Under the pieces are notes generated by a model that saw only the letters and a list, made by a program, of their open reading frames with translations, did not search any database and had not been told where the DNA came from. DNA of 64,000 bases from Engelhardtia mirabilis (lineage in GTDB: Bacteria; Planctomycetota; UBA1135; GCA-002686595), in the NCBI GenBank assembly GCA_007751255.1, contig CP036296.1, positions 4,650,001 to 4,714,000 on the forward strand, written 5' to 3'. Position numbers and translations under genes: made by a program. This document shows positions 50,375 to 59,578 of the stretch, piece after piece (position 1 is the stretch's first letter; every line of letters starts with the position of its first letter).

Positions 50375-51931
50375 TCACTGCTTGTCGCAGGCCTTGGCGG
50401 CGGTGCAGCAGCCGGCGTCTTCGACCACGTCGGCGACCTGCTGGGCCTTGGGGGCGACGGCGGCGACCTGGGCCAGCTGCGCGCGCAGGACGACCGCGCT
50501 CGAGGAGACCTGGGCCAGCTCGGCGCGGACCTGGTTCAGGCGACCACGCACCTGGACGATCTCGGCCTGGATCGGGCAGCCGCTCGCCTTGGACGAGCAC
50601 TGGGCCTCGTCAGCGACGAGCTCGGCCTTGGCTTCGGAGCAGCAGCCGGCAGCCTTGTCGGCAACCAGCTCAGCCTTGCCCTCGTCGCAACAGCCCGAGG
50701 TCTTGTCGGAAACCAGGGCAGCCTTCTCCGAGCAGCAGGCCATCGCGCCGTCGCACTCGGTCATGGGCGCGGCGACCAGTTCGGCCTTGGCACCTTCGCA
50801 GGCGGTCTTGGTCGAGCAGGCGGGCGCGTCGCTCACTAGCTCGGCCTTGGCACTGTCGCAGGTCGACTTGGTCGAGCACGCGGGCGCGTCGCTCACCAGC
50901 TCGGCCTTGGCGCTGTCGCAGGTCGACTTGGTCGAGCACGCGGGCGCATCGCTCACCAGCTCGGCCTTGGCGCTGTCGCAGGTCGACTTGGTCGAGCAGG
51001 CGGGCGCATCGCTCACCAGCTCGGCCTTGGCGCTGTCGCAGGTCGACTTGGTCGAGCAGGCGGGCGCGTCGCTCACCAGCTCGGCCTTGGCGCTGTCGCA
51101 GCTCGTCTTGGTCGAGCACGCGGGCGCGTCGCTCACCAGCTCGGCCTTGGCGCTGTCGCAGCTCGTCTTGGTCGAGCACGCGGGCGCGTCGCTCACCAGC
51201 TCGGCCTTGGCGCTGTCGCAGCTCGTCTTGGTCGAGCACGCGGGCGCGTCGCTCACCAGCTCGGCCTTGGCGCTGTCGCAGCTCGTCTTGGTCGAGCACG
51301 CGGGCGCGTCGCTCACCAGCTCGGCCTTGGCGCTGTCGCAGCTCGTCTTGGTCGAGCACGCGGGCGCGTCGCTCACCAGCTCGGCCTTGGCGCTGTCGCA
51401 GCTCGTCTTGGTCGAGCAAGCGGGCGCGTCGCTCACCAGCTCGGCCTTGGCGCTGTCGCAGCTCGTCTTGGTCGAGCAAGCGGGCGCATCGCTCACCAGT
51501 TCGGCCTTGGCGCTGTCGCAGGTCGACTTGGTCGAGCACCCGGGCGCGTCCGACACGAGCTTGGCGCTCGCGCTGTCGCAGCTGCCGCCGGCGAGGGTCG
51601 ACTTCAGCTCGGCCAACTCGGCGCGGGCGGCGACGAGGCGCGCTTCGGCGACGACCAGCTCGCTCTTCAGCGAGGCCAGCTCAGCCTGGGCCAGGGCGAC
51701 CATGTCGACCTCGACCACTTCGGCGACCAGCTCGGCCTTCTGCGAGTCGCAGGTGGCGGTGGCATCACAGGGCAGAGCGTGGGCGCTGCAGCCCTCGTCC
51801 TCGGTCACGACGTCGGCAACCAGCTCGACTTGTTTGCTGCCGCAGGCGGCGGCGGCGTAGGGACATTCCTGGGCGGCGGCGGGAGCGGCCGCGAGGGCCA
51901 ACAGTGCGATCGGAAGTAGAGCGAGTCTCAT
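50375..51931 (-). CDS. secreted Cys-rich protein with thirteen 20-residue repeats
   Basis: A 518-residue protein with a signal peptide (LALLPIALLALAAAPAAAQ). Residues about 30-115 hold Cys-containing segments and a helical region (LAQAELASLKSELVVAEARL). Residues 118-377 are thirteen copies of a 20-residue unit of the form CDSAKAELVSDAPACSTKTS, two Cys each. More degenerate Cys pairs (MACCSEKAALVSDK, GCCDEGKAELVADK, GCCSEAKAELVADE) follow, then another helical stretch and a Cys-ending tail. Alternating Cys and AKAELV suggests disulfide-linked or metal-binding helices in a surface structure. No known family. ATG 51931 gives the signal peptide. Confidence 0.83.
   Translation of the reverse strand: MRLALLPIALLALAAAPAAAQECPYAAAACGSKQVELVADVVTEDEGCSAHALPCDATATCDSQKAELVAEVVEVDMVALAQAELASLKSELVVAEARLVAARAELAELKSTLAGGSCDSASAKLVSDAPGCSTKSTCDSAKAELVSDAPACSTKTSCDSAKAELVSDAPACSTKTSCDSAKAELVSDAPACSTKTSCDSAKAELVSDAPACSTKTSCDSAKAELVSDAPACSTKTSCDSAKAELVSDAPACSTKTSCDSAKAELVSDAPACSTKTSCDSAKAELVSDAPACSTKSTCDSAKAELVSDAPACSTKSTCDSAKAELVSDAPACSTKSTCDSAKAELVSDAPACSTKSTCDSAKAELVSDAPACSTKTACEGAKAELVAAPMTECDGAMACCSEKAALVSDKTSGCCDEGKAELVADKAAGCCSEAKAELVADEAQCSSKASGCPIQAEIVQVRGRLNQVRAELAQVSSSAVVLRAQLAQVAAVAPKAQQVADVVEDAGCCTAAKACDKQ
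50801..51580 (-). repeat. thirteen 60-bp tandem repeats inside the Cys-rich gene
   Basis: 780 bp, exactly 13 x 60. Units fall into blocks by their last two codons: Lys-Ser-Thr in the first, Lys-Thr-Ser in units 2-8, Lys-Ser-Thr in units 9-12 and Lys-Thr-Ala in the last. Adjacent units are nearly identical at the nucleotide level, which points to recent duplication or gene conversion. Confidence 0.95.
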
Positions 51932-52216
51932 CAGTGTCGAAGATCGGTTCTGGAGAGCCGGGATCCTGAGGATGCCCGCGGCTCTTGTGGGATGGTGAGC
52001 GGCTCGTGCAGTACGGGACCGGAGCAGCACGACTGCCGCATCCAGCCCTTGGGGAGCGTCGAAAATAGCATCGGCGGGGCGTCGTTGCCGGCTTCCCGGC
52101 CTCGTATTCGGCACCAGGGGCCCGCTCGGCGGTTCCATGTGGCCAGTCGAGCACGCCCGCGCCCGATCTTGTGCCATAAGGATGAGGTCCCCAGCCCGTG
52201 ACGGGCACCCACCACC

Positions 52217-53257
<1,041 letters not shown>

Positions 53258-53298
53258 GCGCGACCACCGACGACGCCGACCATCTTCGAACGACTCCC

Positions 53299-53616
53299 AT
53301 GACCACCGCCGCCCGCCCCACCAAGCTGACCGAGGCCGAGATCGAACAACGGGCCGGTGACCTGAAGGCTTGGTCGGTCGAGGCCGGCAAGCTGCACCGC
53401 GCCTACCGCTTCCCGAACTTCGACGAGGCCTTCGGCTTCATGTCGGCGGTGGCGCTTGAGGCCAAGGCCTTGGACCACCACCCGGAGTGGTCCAACGTGT
53501 ACGACCGCGTGGTGATCGACCTGACCACCCACGATGCGGGCGGGCTGACCAAGCTCGACTTCATCCTGGCGGCGCGCTGCGAGCAGCTCGCGGCGGACTT
53601 CGGCGCGCGGTCGTAG
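53299..53616 (+). CDS. phhB: pterin-4a-carbinolamine dehydratase
   Basis: A 105-residue protein of exact family length. The active-site motif [22 protein letters not shown] is intact and split here only by description: His-His-Pro-Glu-Trp then Thr-His-Asp-Ala-Gly-Gly-Leu-Thr. It dehydrates 4a-hydroxytetrahydrobiopterin during recycling of the pterin cofactor. No aromatic amino-acid hydroxylase lies nearby, so it may have a salvage or other pterin role. ATG 53299 lies 41 bp after the protease stop, so they may be co-transcribed. Confidence 0.93.
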   Translation: MTTAARPTKLTEAEIEQRAGDLKAWSVEAGKLHRAYRFPNFDEAFGFMSAVALEAKALDHHPEWSNVYDRVVIDLTTHDAGGLTKLDFILAARCEQLAADFGARS

Positions 53617-53626
53617 TGTCGCGGCG

Positions 53627-54103
53627 TCAGTCCGCTTCGCCCGCGAAGTCGACTTCGAACATCCGGTAGCTCGTCTTGTCCATGCCCAGGTGGCTGTAGA
53701 CGGACGCTGCGTACTCGTTCTCGACCTCGACGTACAAGCGCACCCCGCACACTGAGCCGTCCGCCTTGGCCTCGGCCAACACGTGCTCGTACATGCGGCG
53801 GTAGATCCCGCGCCCCCGGGCCTCGGACTCGACGAAGACGCTCTGGATCCACCAGAACCAGCCGTCGCGCCAATCGCTCCACTCGTTGGTGAGCAGGAGG
53901 CTCCCGAGGGCGCGCCCGAGTTCGATATCCTCGGCGATCAGGTAGCGGCCCTTCTCACCGTCGGCGAAGACCGCCTCCACGCCGCGTCGGACGCGCTCGA
54001 GGGGCAGCTCGCGATCCTCGGTCTCTGCGGCCATGGCCACCTGCCAGGCGGCGATCTGCCCGGCGTCGTCGCGGGTGGCGGTGCGGATCCGGATCTTGCT
54101 CAA
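53627..54103 (-). CDS. GNAT family N-acetyltransferase
   Basis: A 158-residue acetyltransferase. IRIRTATRDDAGQIAAWQVA starts the fold; IQSVFVESEARGRGIYRRMY supplies the acetyl-CoA pyrophosphate loop (R-G-R-G-I-Y), and LYVEVENEYAASVYSHLGM is the typical C-terminal motif. Substrate unknown. No ATG or GTG fits the N-terminus; TTG 54103 overlaps the stop of the molybdopterin oxidoreductase gene as TTGA and is therefore preferred. It is the last gene of a three-gene coupled operon. Confidence 0.87.
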   Translation of the reverse strand: MSKIRIRTATRDDAGQIAAWQVAMAAETEDRELPLERVRRGVEAVFADGEKGRYLIAEDIELGRALGSLLLTNEWSDWRDGWFWWIQSVFVESEARGRGIYRRMYEHVLAEAKADGSVCGVRLYVEVENEYAASVYSHLGMDKTSYRMFEVDFAGEAD

Positions 54104-54846
54104 CTGGAGTACCTGTCGTCGAACCAGGGCTCGGCCGTGTTGGAGTAACCGCGCAGCTCCCAGAAGCCGAGGCGGTCGGCGGCCAAGAACTCGATGCGCC
54201 GGATCCACTTGGCGCCCTTCCAGGCGTACAGCCGCGGCGTGACCATCCGCACCGGACCCCCGTGCTCCCGCGCCAGGGGCTGGCCGTCGACCGTGTGGAC
54301 GATCATCACGTCCGGGTCCAAGGCCCGCTCGAGGGGCAGGTTGGTGGTGTAGGGCACGTCGGTGCCCGGGGCGCAGTCGTAGCCGGTGGCGAAGACGAAT
54401 CGCGCCGACTCCTTCGGCACCACCAGGGACGCCAGGTCCCGAAAGGTCACGCCGCCGAAGGTCATGTCGAGCTTGCTCCAGGTGGTGACGCAGTGGAAGT
54501 CGGCGTCGATCGAGACCTGGGGCAGGTCCATCAACGCGCCCCAGTCGAGGGTGACCGGGTTCTCCACGTCTCCACCGACATCCAGGCGCCAGTCCTCGCG
54601 CGCGATCTCCGGGTGGTGCCCGAGATCGAGCACGGGCCAGTTCGGCACCGAGCGCTGCCCCACCGGGACCAGCGGCATGCCGTGACGATTGGGCGGCCCC
54701 TCGCCTTCGGGCGCACGCCCCTCGAAGCGTACGTCGACCCGCTCCGGGTGGGACGCGATCTGCCGCTCGATGAAGTTGCGGCGGCGGGCGACGAGGGAGT
54801 CGGGGTCCATCCTGGCGAGCGGATCGGCGTCGGACATGGGGCTCAC
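54100..54846 (-). CDS. molybdopterin-dependent oxidoreductase (sulfite oxidase/MsrP family)
   Basis: A 248-residue protein with the sulfite oxidase fold. The Mo-coordinating Cys119 lies in DADFHCVTTWSK. VTFRDLASLV, FATGYDCAPGTDVPYTTNLP, GGPVRMVTPRLYAWKGAKW and ADRLGFWELRGY are characteristic. There is no obvious Tat or Sec signal, unlike MsrP, so it may be cytoplasmic. Substrate unknown. GTG 54846 overlaps the PilZ stop; ATG 54837 is also possible. Confidence 0.9.
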   Translation of the reverse strand: MSPMSDADPLARMDPDSLVARRRNFIERQIASHPERVDVRFEGRAPEGEGPPNRHGMPLVPVGQRSVPNWPVLDLGHHPEIAREDWRLDVGGDVENPVTLDWGALMDLPQVSIDADFHCVTTWSKLDMTFGGVTFRDLASLVVPKESARFVFATGYDCAPGTDVPYTTNLPLERALDPDVMIVHTVDGQPLAREHGGPVRMVTPRLYAWKGAKWIRRIEFLAADRLGFWELRGYSNTAEPWFDDRYSS

Positions 54847-55160
54847 TCGGGGCTCTCGCCCAGGCTCTCGTCGAACTCGATCGCGTAGGCGATGAACTCC
54901 TGACTGGTGCGCTGCACCCGCACCAGGTGGCCGGTGACCTGGATCCGCCGCCCCTCCTCCTCGAAGGTCACCTGCACCGGCAGGCGCTCGCCGCTGAACA
55001 GCAGCATGCCGTTGTCCGACAGGTCGCGGGTCGTGCCGCGGACCTCACCGGGCTTCAGCTCGAGCTGCACGATGGAATTCACATCGCGGCGCGCCGAGCG
55101 ACGGCTGTTGCGGCCGGGCAGGTGGGCGTCGATCCGTCGCTTGAGGTCGTCGGCAGACAT
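54843..55160 (-). CDS. PilZ-domain protein (c-di-GMP receptor type)
   Basis: A 105-residue protein consisting of one PilZ domain. An Arg-rich start (NSRRSARRDVNSIV) matches the RxxxR c-di-GMP motif and TTRDLSDNGMLLFSG matches D/NxSxxG. The beta-barrel continues with VTGHLVRVQRTSQEFIAYAIEF. It could bind cyclic di-GMP and regulate surface or motility functions. ATG 55160; longer frames upstream belong to the opposite reading of the membrane protein gene. First of a coupled operon. Confidence 0.84.
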   Translation of the reverse strand: MSADDLKRRIDAHLPGRNSRRSARRDVNSIVQLELKPGEVRGTTRDLSDNGMLLFSGERLPVQVTFEEEGRRIQVTGHLVRVQRTSQEFIAYAIEFDESLGESPE

Positions 55161-55189
55161 CGTCGGGTGCGCTCGCCGCTGGGCGAGGG

Positions 55190-56086
55190 TCAGAAGGTAT
55201 AGCTCAGGCCCACGAAGACGATCCAGCCCTCGGGCTTCAAGGAGGCCTCGAAGGGGATCTCGAACCCGGGCCCGCCGGGGCCGAACTCGACGGTCAGGTC
55301 GGCCTCGATCGGCGTCAGGGCCCATTCGCGCAGGACCCCGAGCTCCAGCAGCACGTGGTCGTCCCACTGGTACAGGAGCCCCGTGCCGAGCGCACCCAGC
55401 CAGTAGGGCTCGCCCTTGGTATCGATCCGAATCGCCGGCTCGTCGGGGATCGGCGTCGTCACGTCGAAGCCGATGTCGGTGGTCGGGAACCACGACAGGA
55501 TCGCCTGGCCATAGGCGCGCAGGCGCCGGCTGGACGCGAAGGGCTGGAACTGGTGCCGCAGGGCCCAGTAGTACTGCAGCGACTGCACGTCGTCGACACG
55601 GATGTCGAGCTGGTCGATCGGGTTGAGATCGCGCACCACGTACTTGCGAAGGTCGGCGCCGACGCCCATGGACCAGCGGTCCGTCATGTGCCAATCGGCG
55701 CGCACGGCCACGCCGAACTTGCCCAGCACGTCGCCCGAGTCGGTGGCCTGCTGCAGGCCCCCCGGCGTGTCGGCGACGAAGTCACCCTCGAGGGTGTAGT
55801 CGTCGAACAGGGCCGGCTTGACCGCCAGCGCGAAGGATCCGCCGCGCAGGGGATGCCAGGGCTCGCGTTGCAGCTCGGGCACTCGGCAGGCACCGGTGGC
55901 CAGGGCCGTCGTCGCCACGACGGCGTGCAACGCGCGCCGCGACCGAGTCCGGGCGGGACGATCGGCGCGCGCGCCACCCGCCGGGGGGAACGGGTGTGCG
56001 GGGAAGCTGGGGACGGACAACGGCCGGATGATAGCGCGCGGGACCGTCGGGCACCCCGGCTCGGTCGGGGCGGTGCCCACAGCCAC
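55190..56086 (-). CDS. probable outer-membrane beta-barrel protein
   Basis: A protein of up to 298 residues that ends in an aromatic C-terminus (VFVGLSYTF), typical of outer-membrane barrels. Alternating strands are visible (RWSMGVGADLRKYVV, SLQYYWALRHQFQPFA, EPYWLGALGTGLLYQW, HVLLELGVLREWAL). The N-terminal 50 residues are Pro/Arg-rich and unlikely to be coding; the signal-like HAVVATTALATGAC suggests a start near residue 50, perhaps TTG 55930. Function unknown. It ends 30 bp before the PilZ gene start. Confidence 0.6.
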   Translation of the reverse strand: MAVGTAPTEPGCPTVPRAIIRPLSVPSFPAHPFPPAGGARADRPARTRSRRALHAVVATTALATGACRVPELQREPWHPLRGGSFALAVKPALFDDYTLEGDFVADTPGGLQQATDSGDVLGKFGVAVRADWHMTDRWSMGVGADLRKYVVRDLNPIDQLDIRVDDVQSLQYYWALRHQFQPFASSRRLRAYGQAILSWFPTTDIGFDVTTPIPDEPAIRIDTKGEPYWLGALGTGLLYQWDDHVLLELGVLREWALTPIEADLTVEFGPGGPGFEIPFEASLKPEGWIVFVGLSYTF

Positions 56087-56144
56087 GCCACGGCCAGGGC
56101 CGGCCCAGATTCGTCACGTCGACGTCGGGCTTCCGCCGGCCCGC

Positions 56145-56150
56145 TATGCT
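56145..56150 (+). promoter_or_regulatory. possible -10 element (TATGCT)
   Basis: TATGCT lies 6 nt before an ATG at 56157 that opens a 19-codon ORF, and 83 nt before the kelch gene start. It is the most plausible promoter for the kelch gene. Confidence 0.35.
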
Positions 56151-56233
56151 CGGACGATGTGCCGCCCCGCGGCCCACTCCCGCGCGAGCACCGCGCGGGG
56201 TCCTCTCCCCCCCTGACGACTTCGGAGGATCGA

Positions 56234-57784
56234 ATGCGTGTGTCCCTCCCCGCAGCCGGCCTGCTCGCCGGACTGAGCCTCGCCCACCTCGCTCCCCTCG
56301 CCAACGCCGAGGACGCCGTGCTCACGGTGGACGGCGGAGTGCTCGGCACTCCGGTGACCTACGCCACGGCCGGCGACCTCGGCCAGTTCTACGTGCTGTT
56401 CGTCTCGTTCAACCAGGGGCCCACGCCCCTGGCGCTGATCGACCCCACCAACCCTGGCTTGCTCTCGGTCGGCATCGACCTGCTCGACTTCCTGACCGTC
56501 TCCGCCATCCCGGTCCCCGCGGTCTACCCGCTGCCGGCCAGCGCGGCCCTCGACGGCCTGGCCCTGAACGCCCAGTTCATCACCATCCTGGGTCCGACGA
56601 GCTTCGTCGACGAGGTCTCCAACCCCTGTCGCATCGTCCTGGCCCTGCCGGGTTCGACCCACTTCACCCTGGGCGAGAACGTCACCGCGCGCCAGGGCCA
56701 CACCCTCAGTCCCCTGCCCGGCGGCGGCGCGATCGCCATCGGCGGCGACGAGCCCGACGGCCTGGGCAACCTGACCACGCTCAACTCGTTCGAGATCTAC
56801 GACGACTGCGGCCAGAGCTTCGCGCAGACGACCGGCACCCTGACCCAGGCGCGCTCGACCCACACCGCGACGGTGTTGACCGACGACCGCATCCTGCTCC
56901 TGGGCGGCTACGGAGCCGACGGCGTGGTCGACAACACCGGCGAGATCTACGACCCGGTGACCGGAACCAGCGCGGCGACCGCGAACATGTCCATGCCGCG
57001 CACCCAACACACGGCCACGCGCCTGGCGGACGGGCGCGTGCTCGTGATCGGCGGCAGCTCGCTGTTCGACCTGTCGGACCCGATCAACTCCCTGGCGTCG
57101 AGCACGGCGACGACCGAGATCTACGATCCCGTCGCGGACAGTTGGTCGCCCGGGCCGAACCTGCCCGAGCCGCTGATCGGTCACACCGCGACCCTGCTCG
57201 GCAACGGCAAGGTGCTGGTCGCCGGCGGCGTCGCGACGGCGGTGGTGTTCGGCATTCCCTTCCCCGACGTGTCGAACGCGGCGCGGCTCTACAACCCGGT
57301 CACCAACACCTTCGAGTCGGTGGCGGCCGTGCCCGGGAACCGCGCCTACCACGGCGCGGTGGGTCTGCCCGACGGCAGCGCCCTGGTGTACGGCGGCGCG
57401 GACGGCAGCTTCGTGACGCTCACGGCGACGACCCTCACCTCGGCGGCGCGCTTCAACCCGTCCACCAACACCTGGGCCGCCACCGGCAGCCTGAACCAGG
57501 CCCGCGCCTACCCCAACACGGTGCTGGGTGCGAGTGGCGGCACCCTGGTCATGGGCGGCCTGCAGACGGTCGACCTGGTCAGCGGCAGCGGACAGCCGAG
57601 CCTGAACTACGAGCGTCTCGATCCGGTGAGCCTGACCTGGACCACGGCGGGCGCCGGCCTGGTGGAGCGCGAGGTCGGTCGCTCGGTGGCGATCGACGGC
57701 GGGATCCGCGTGTTGACCGTCGGCCGCGGCGAGATCGCCGGCGGACCGGCGGTGGTCAAGTCGGCCGAGGTCTACGTGCCCTGA
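56234..57784 (+). CDS. exported kelch-repeat protein
   Basis: A 516-residue protein with a signal peptide (MRVSLPAAGLLAGLSLAHLA to ANAE). The first 150 residues form a beta-rich N-domain (VTYATAGDLGQFYVLFVSFN, LNAQFITILGP). From about 155 kelch blades follow, each with a Gly-Gly pair and spaced Tyr/Trp: GGAIAIGGDEPDG, RILLLGGYGADG, RVLVIGGSS, KVLVAGGVAT, SALVYGGADG, TLVMGGLQT. Kelch propellers bind ligands or, in galactose-oxidase-like proteins, copper, but no copper residues are identified. GGAGG-type ribosome site GGAGGATCGA precedes ATG 56234. Confidence 0.87.
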   Translation: MRVSLPAAGLLAGLSLAHLAPLANAEDAVLTVDGGVLGTPVTYATAGDLGQFYVLFVSFNQGPTPLALIDPTNPGLLSVGIDLLDFLTVSAIPVPAVYPLPASAALDGLALNAQFITILGPTSFVDEVSNPCRIVLALPGSTHFTLGENVTARQGHTLSPLPGGGAIAIGGDEPDGLGNLTTLNSFEIYDDCGQSFAQTTGTLTQARSTHTATVLTDDRILLLGGYGADGVVDNTGEIYDPVTGTSAATANMSMPRTQHTATRLADGRVLVIGGSSLFDLSDPINSLASSTATTEIYDPVADSWSPGPNLPEPLIGHTATLLGNGKVLVAGGVATAVVFGIPFPDVSNAARLYNPVTNTFESVAAVPGNRAYHGAVGLPDGSALVYGGADGSFVTLTATTLTSAARFNPSTNTWAATGSLNQARAYPNTVLGASGGTLVMGGLQTVDLVSGSGQPSLNYERLDPVSLTWTTAGAGLVEREVGRSVAIDGGIRVLTVGRGEIAGGPAVVKSAEVYVP

Positions 57785-57962
57785 GGGTCGGCGAGTGATC
57801 GAGTCCGGACGTCGAGGCCGGCGCTCTCCTCGGAGGGTGCCGGCCTCGGCCGTTCGGAACAAACGCTGGAGCTGCGGCGGAACCGACGGGCTCAGGCCGG
57901 TTCAATCCGGGCCCCCAAGCCCACGCATCGACCTCGATCGCACCCGCCGACCTCGAAACGCC

Positions 57963-59477
57963 ATGCTGAGCCAGCTCTTCGTCGCCGCCGCCCTGATCCA
58001 AGCCCCCGCAGCTCCCCAGGCACGAGCCACGCAGCCCGTGCGCCGTGGCCTGCTGACCAAGGCGGAGGGTGCGGAAGGCGGCTACACCCTGATCGCGCCC
58101 CTGCGCTCGACCACCACTTGGCTGCTCGACGCCGACGGCGAGCCGGTCCACACTTGGACGAGCGATGCGCCCCCGGGGCAGTCGGTCTACCTGCTCGAGA
58201 ACGGGCACCTCTTGCGCTGCGAGCGGGTCGACAGCGACGTCTTCTCCGGCGGCGGCCAGGGCGGGCGCGTGCGCGAGTACGACTGGGACGGCGAGCTGGT
58301 CTGGGAGTACGTCTGCGCCGACGACACTCGTCTGCAGCACCACGACGTCGAGCCCCTGCCCAATGGCAACCTGCTGGTGATCGCGTGGGAGCTGAGGACC
58401 GAAGAACAGGCCCTTGCAGCCGGACGCAGCCCGCAACTGCTGCCCGCAGAGCGACTCTGGCCCGACATGGTGCTGGAGATCGAGCCCAACCCGCCGAGCG
58501 GCGGGAAGGTGGTCTGGGAATGGCACGCCTGGGACCACTTGATCCAGGACCGCGATCCCGAGTTGCCCCACTTCGGCGAGGTCGCCGCCCATCCCGGGCG
58601 CATCGACGTGAACATCTCGACGCGCGAGCCCGAGGCGACCCCGGAGGAGTTGGAGCAGCAGGAGCGGCTGGCGCGGCTCGGCTACGTGGATCCGGGACCG
58701 GCCGCAGCGACGGACGACGGCGGCCCCCCCGGTCGCGGCGCCGACTGGCTGCACTGCAACGCGATCGACTACTCGCCCGAGCTGGACATGATCGTGCTCA
58801 GCTCACGCGAGTTGTCGGAGCTGTGGTTCATCGACCACTCCACCACCACCGACGAGGCGCGCGGCTCCGAGGGCGGACGCTGGGGCCGCGGCGGCGATCT
58901 CTTGCTGCGGCTGGGCAACCCCCGCTGGAGCGGCGCCGAGGGCGAGCGCACCCTGTTCGGCCAGCACGACGCCCAGTGGATCCCCGCCGGCCTCCCGGGG
59001 GCCGGCAACATCCTGGTCTTCAACAACGGCGAGGACGGCGTGCGTGAGTCGTCCACGGTCGACGAGTTGAAGGTGACCTTCGGTGAGCCCGGCCAGACGC
59101 CGCTCGTCGAAACGGTGGCCCGCTACGCCTCGCCCGACTACTCCAGCCACATCTCCGGCGCTCAACGACTGGAAGGTGGCAACACCCTGATCTGTGCCGG
59201 CGAGTCGGGCCGCGTGGTCGAGGTCACGCCCGGGGGCGAGGTGGTCTGGGAGTACCTGAACCCCCACGGCGGCGACGTCGAGCTTGGCGGGCCCGGCGGC
59301 CCGGGCGGACGAACTGGCCCGGGCGCGGGTGGCCCGCACCCCGGCAGACCGCCCAGGGACGGGGGACCGGGCGGACGCCCGGGCCGAGGCCCCGGCCCGG
59401 GTGGCGACGGCAAGTCACTCTTCCGCGCCACGCGCATTCCCGCCGGCTACGCGGGCCTGTCGCGCCTCGGCTCCTGA
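57963..59477 (+). CDS. arylsulfotransferase (ASST)-like exported protein
   Basis: A 504-residue protein with a short signal segment (QLFVAAALIQAPAAPQA). Repeated TWLLDADGEPVHTW, VREYDWDGELVWEY, LQHHDVEPLPNGNLLVI and RVVEVTPGGEVVWEY blades, with conserved His residues (HHDV, LHCNAI, HDAQW, SSHISGAQ), match arylsulfotransferase-family propellers. Enzymes of this type move sulfate between phenolic compounds through a His; whether this one is active is unproved. A Gly/Pro/Arg-rich stretch of about 45 residues (about 445-490) interrupts the last part. Confidence 0.78.
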   Translation: MLSQLFVAAALIQAPAAPQARATQPVRRGLLTKAEGAEGGYTLIAPLRSTTTWLLDADGEPVHTWTSDAPPGQSVYLLENGHLLRCERVDSDVFSGGGQGGRVREYDWDGELVWEYVCADDTRLQHHDVEPLPNGNLLVIAWELRTEEQALAAGRSPQLLPAERLWPDMVLEIEPNPPSGGKVVWEWHAWDHLIQDRDPELPHFGEVAAHPGRIDVNISTREPEATPEELEQQERLARLGYVDPGPAAATDDGGPPGRGADWLHCNAIDYSPELDMIVLSSRELSELWFIDHSTTTDEARGSEGGRWGRGGDLLLRLGNPRWSGAEGERTLFGQHDAQWIPAGLPGAGNILVFNNGEDGVRESSTVDELKVTFGEPGQTPLVETVARYASPDYSSHISGAQRLEGGNTLICAGESGRVVEVTPGGEVVWEYLNPHGGDVELGGPGGPGGRTGPGAGGPHPGRPPRDGGPGGRPGRGPGPGGDGKSLFRATRIPAGYAGLSRLGS

Positions 59478-59578
59478 GGGCGGCGCCTGGCCAGCCCCAC
59501 TTGCCGGCGTCGATCACCGCCGCGTAACAGCCCGCTTTCCCCGTGACCACGCGGGCCGATCGGGGCGATGCTCGCACC

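Noticed and set aside
50801-51580. 60-bp repeats as a CRISPR array
   Set aside because: Units are contiguous and in frame, with no variable spacers.
50187-51860. 557-codon plus-strand frame with LTSSALALSQ repeats
   Set aside because: It is the antisense image of the 60-bp repeats. The minus-strand protein has a signal peptide and sensible Cys repeats, so that strand is coding.
53299-53616. phenylalanine hydroxylase system near the pterin dehydratase
   Set aside because: No aromatic amino-acid hydroxylase or pterin reductase is found in the window.
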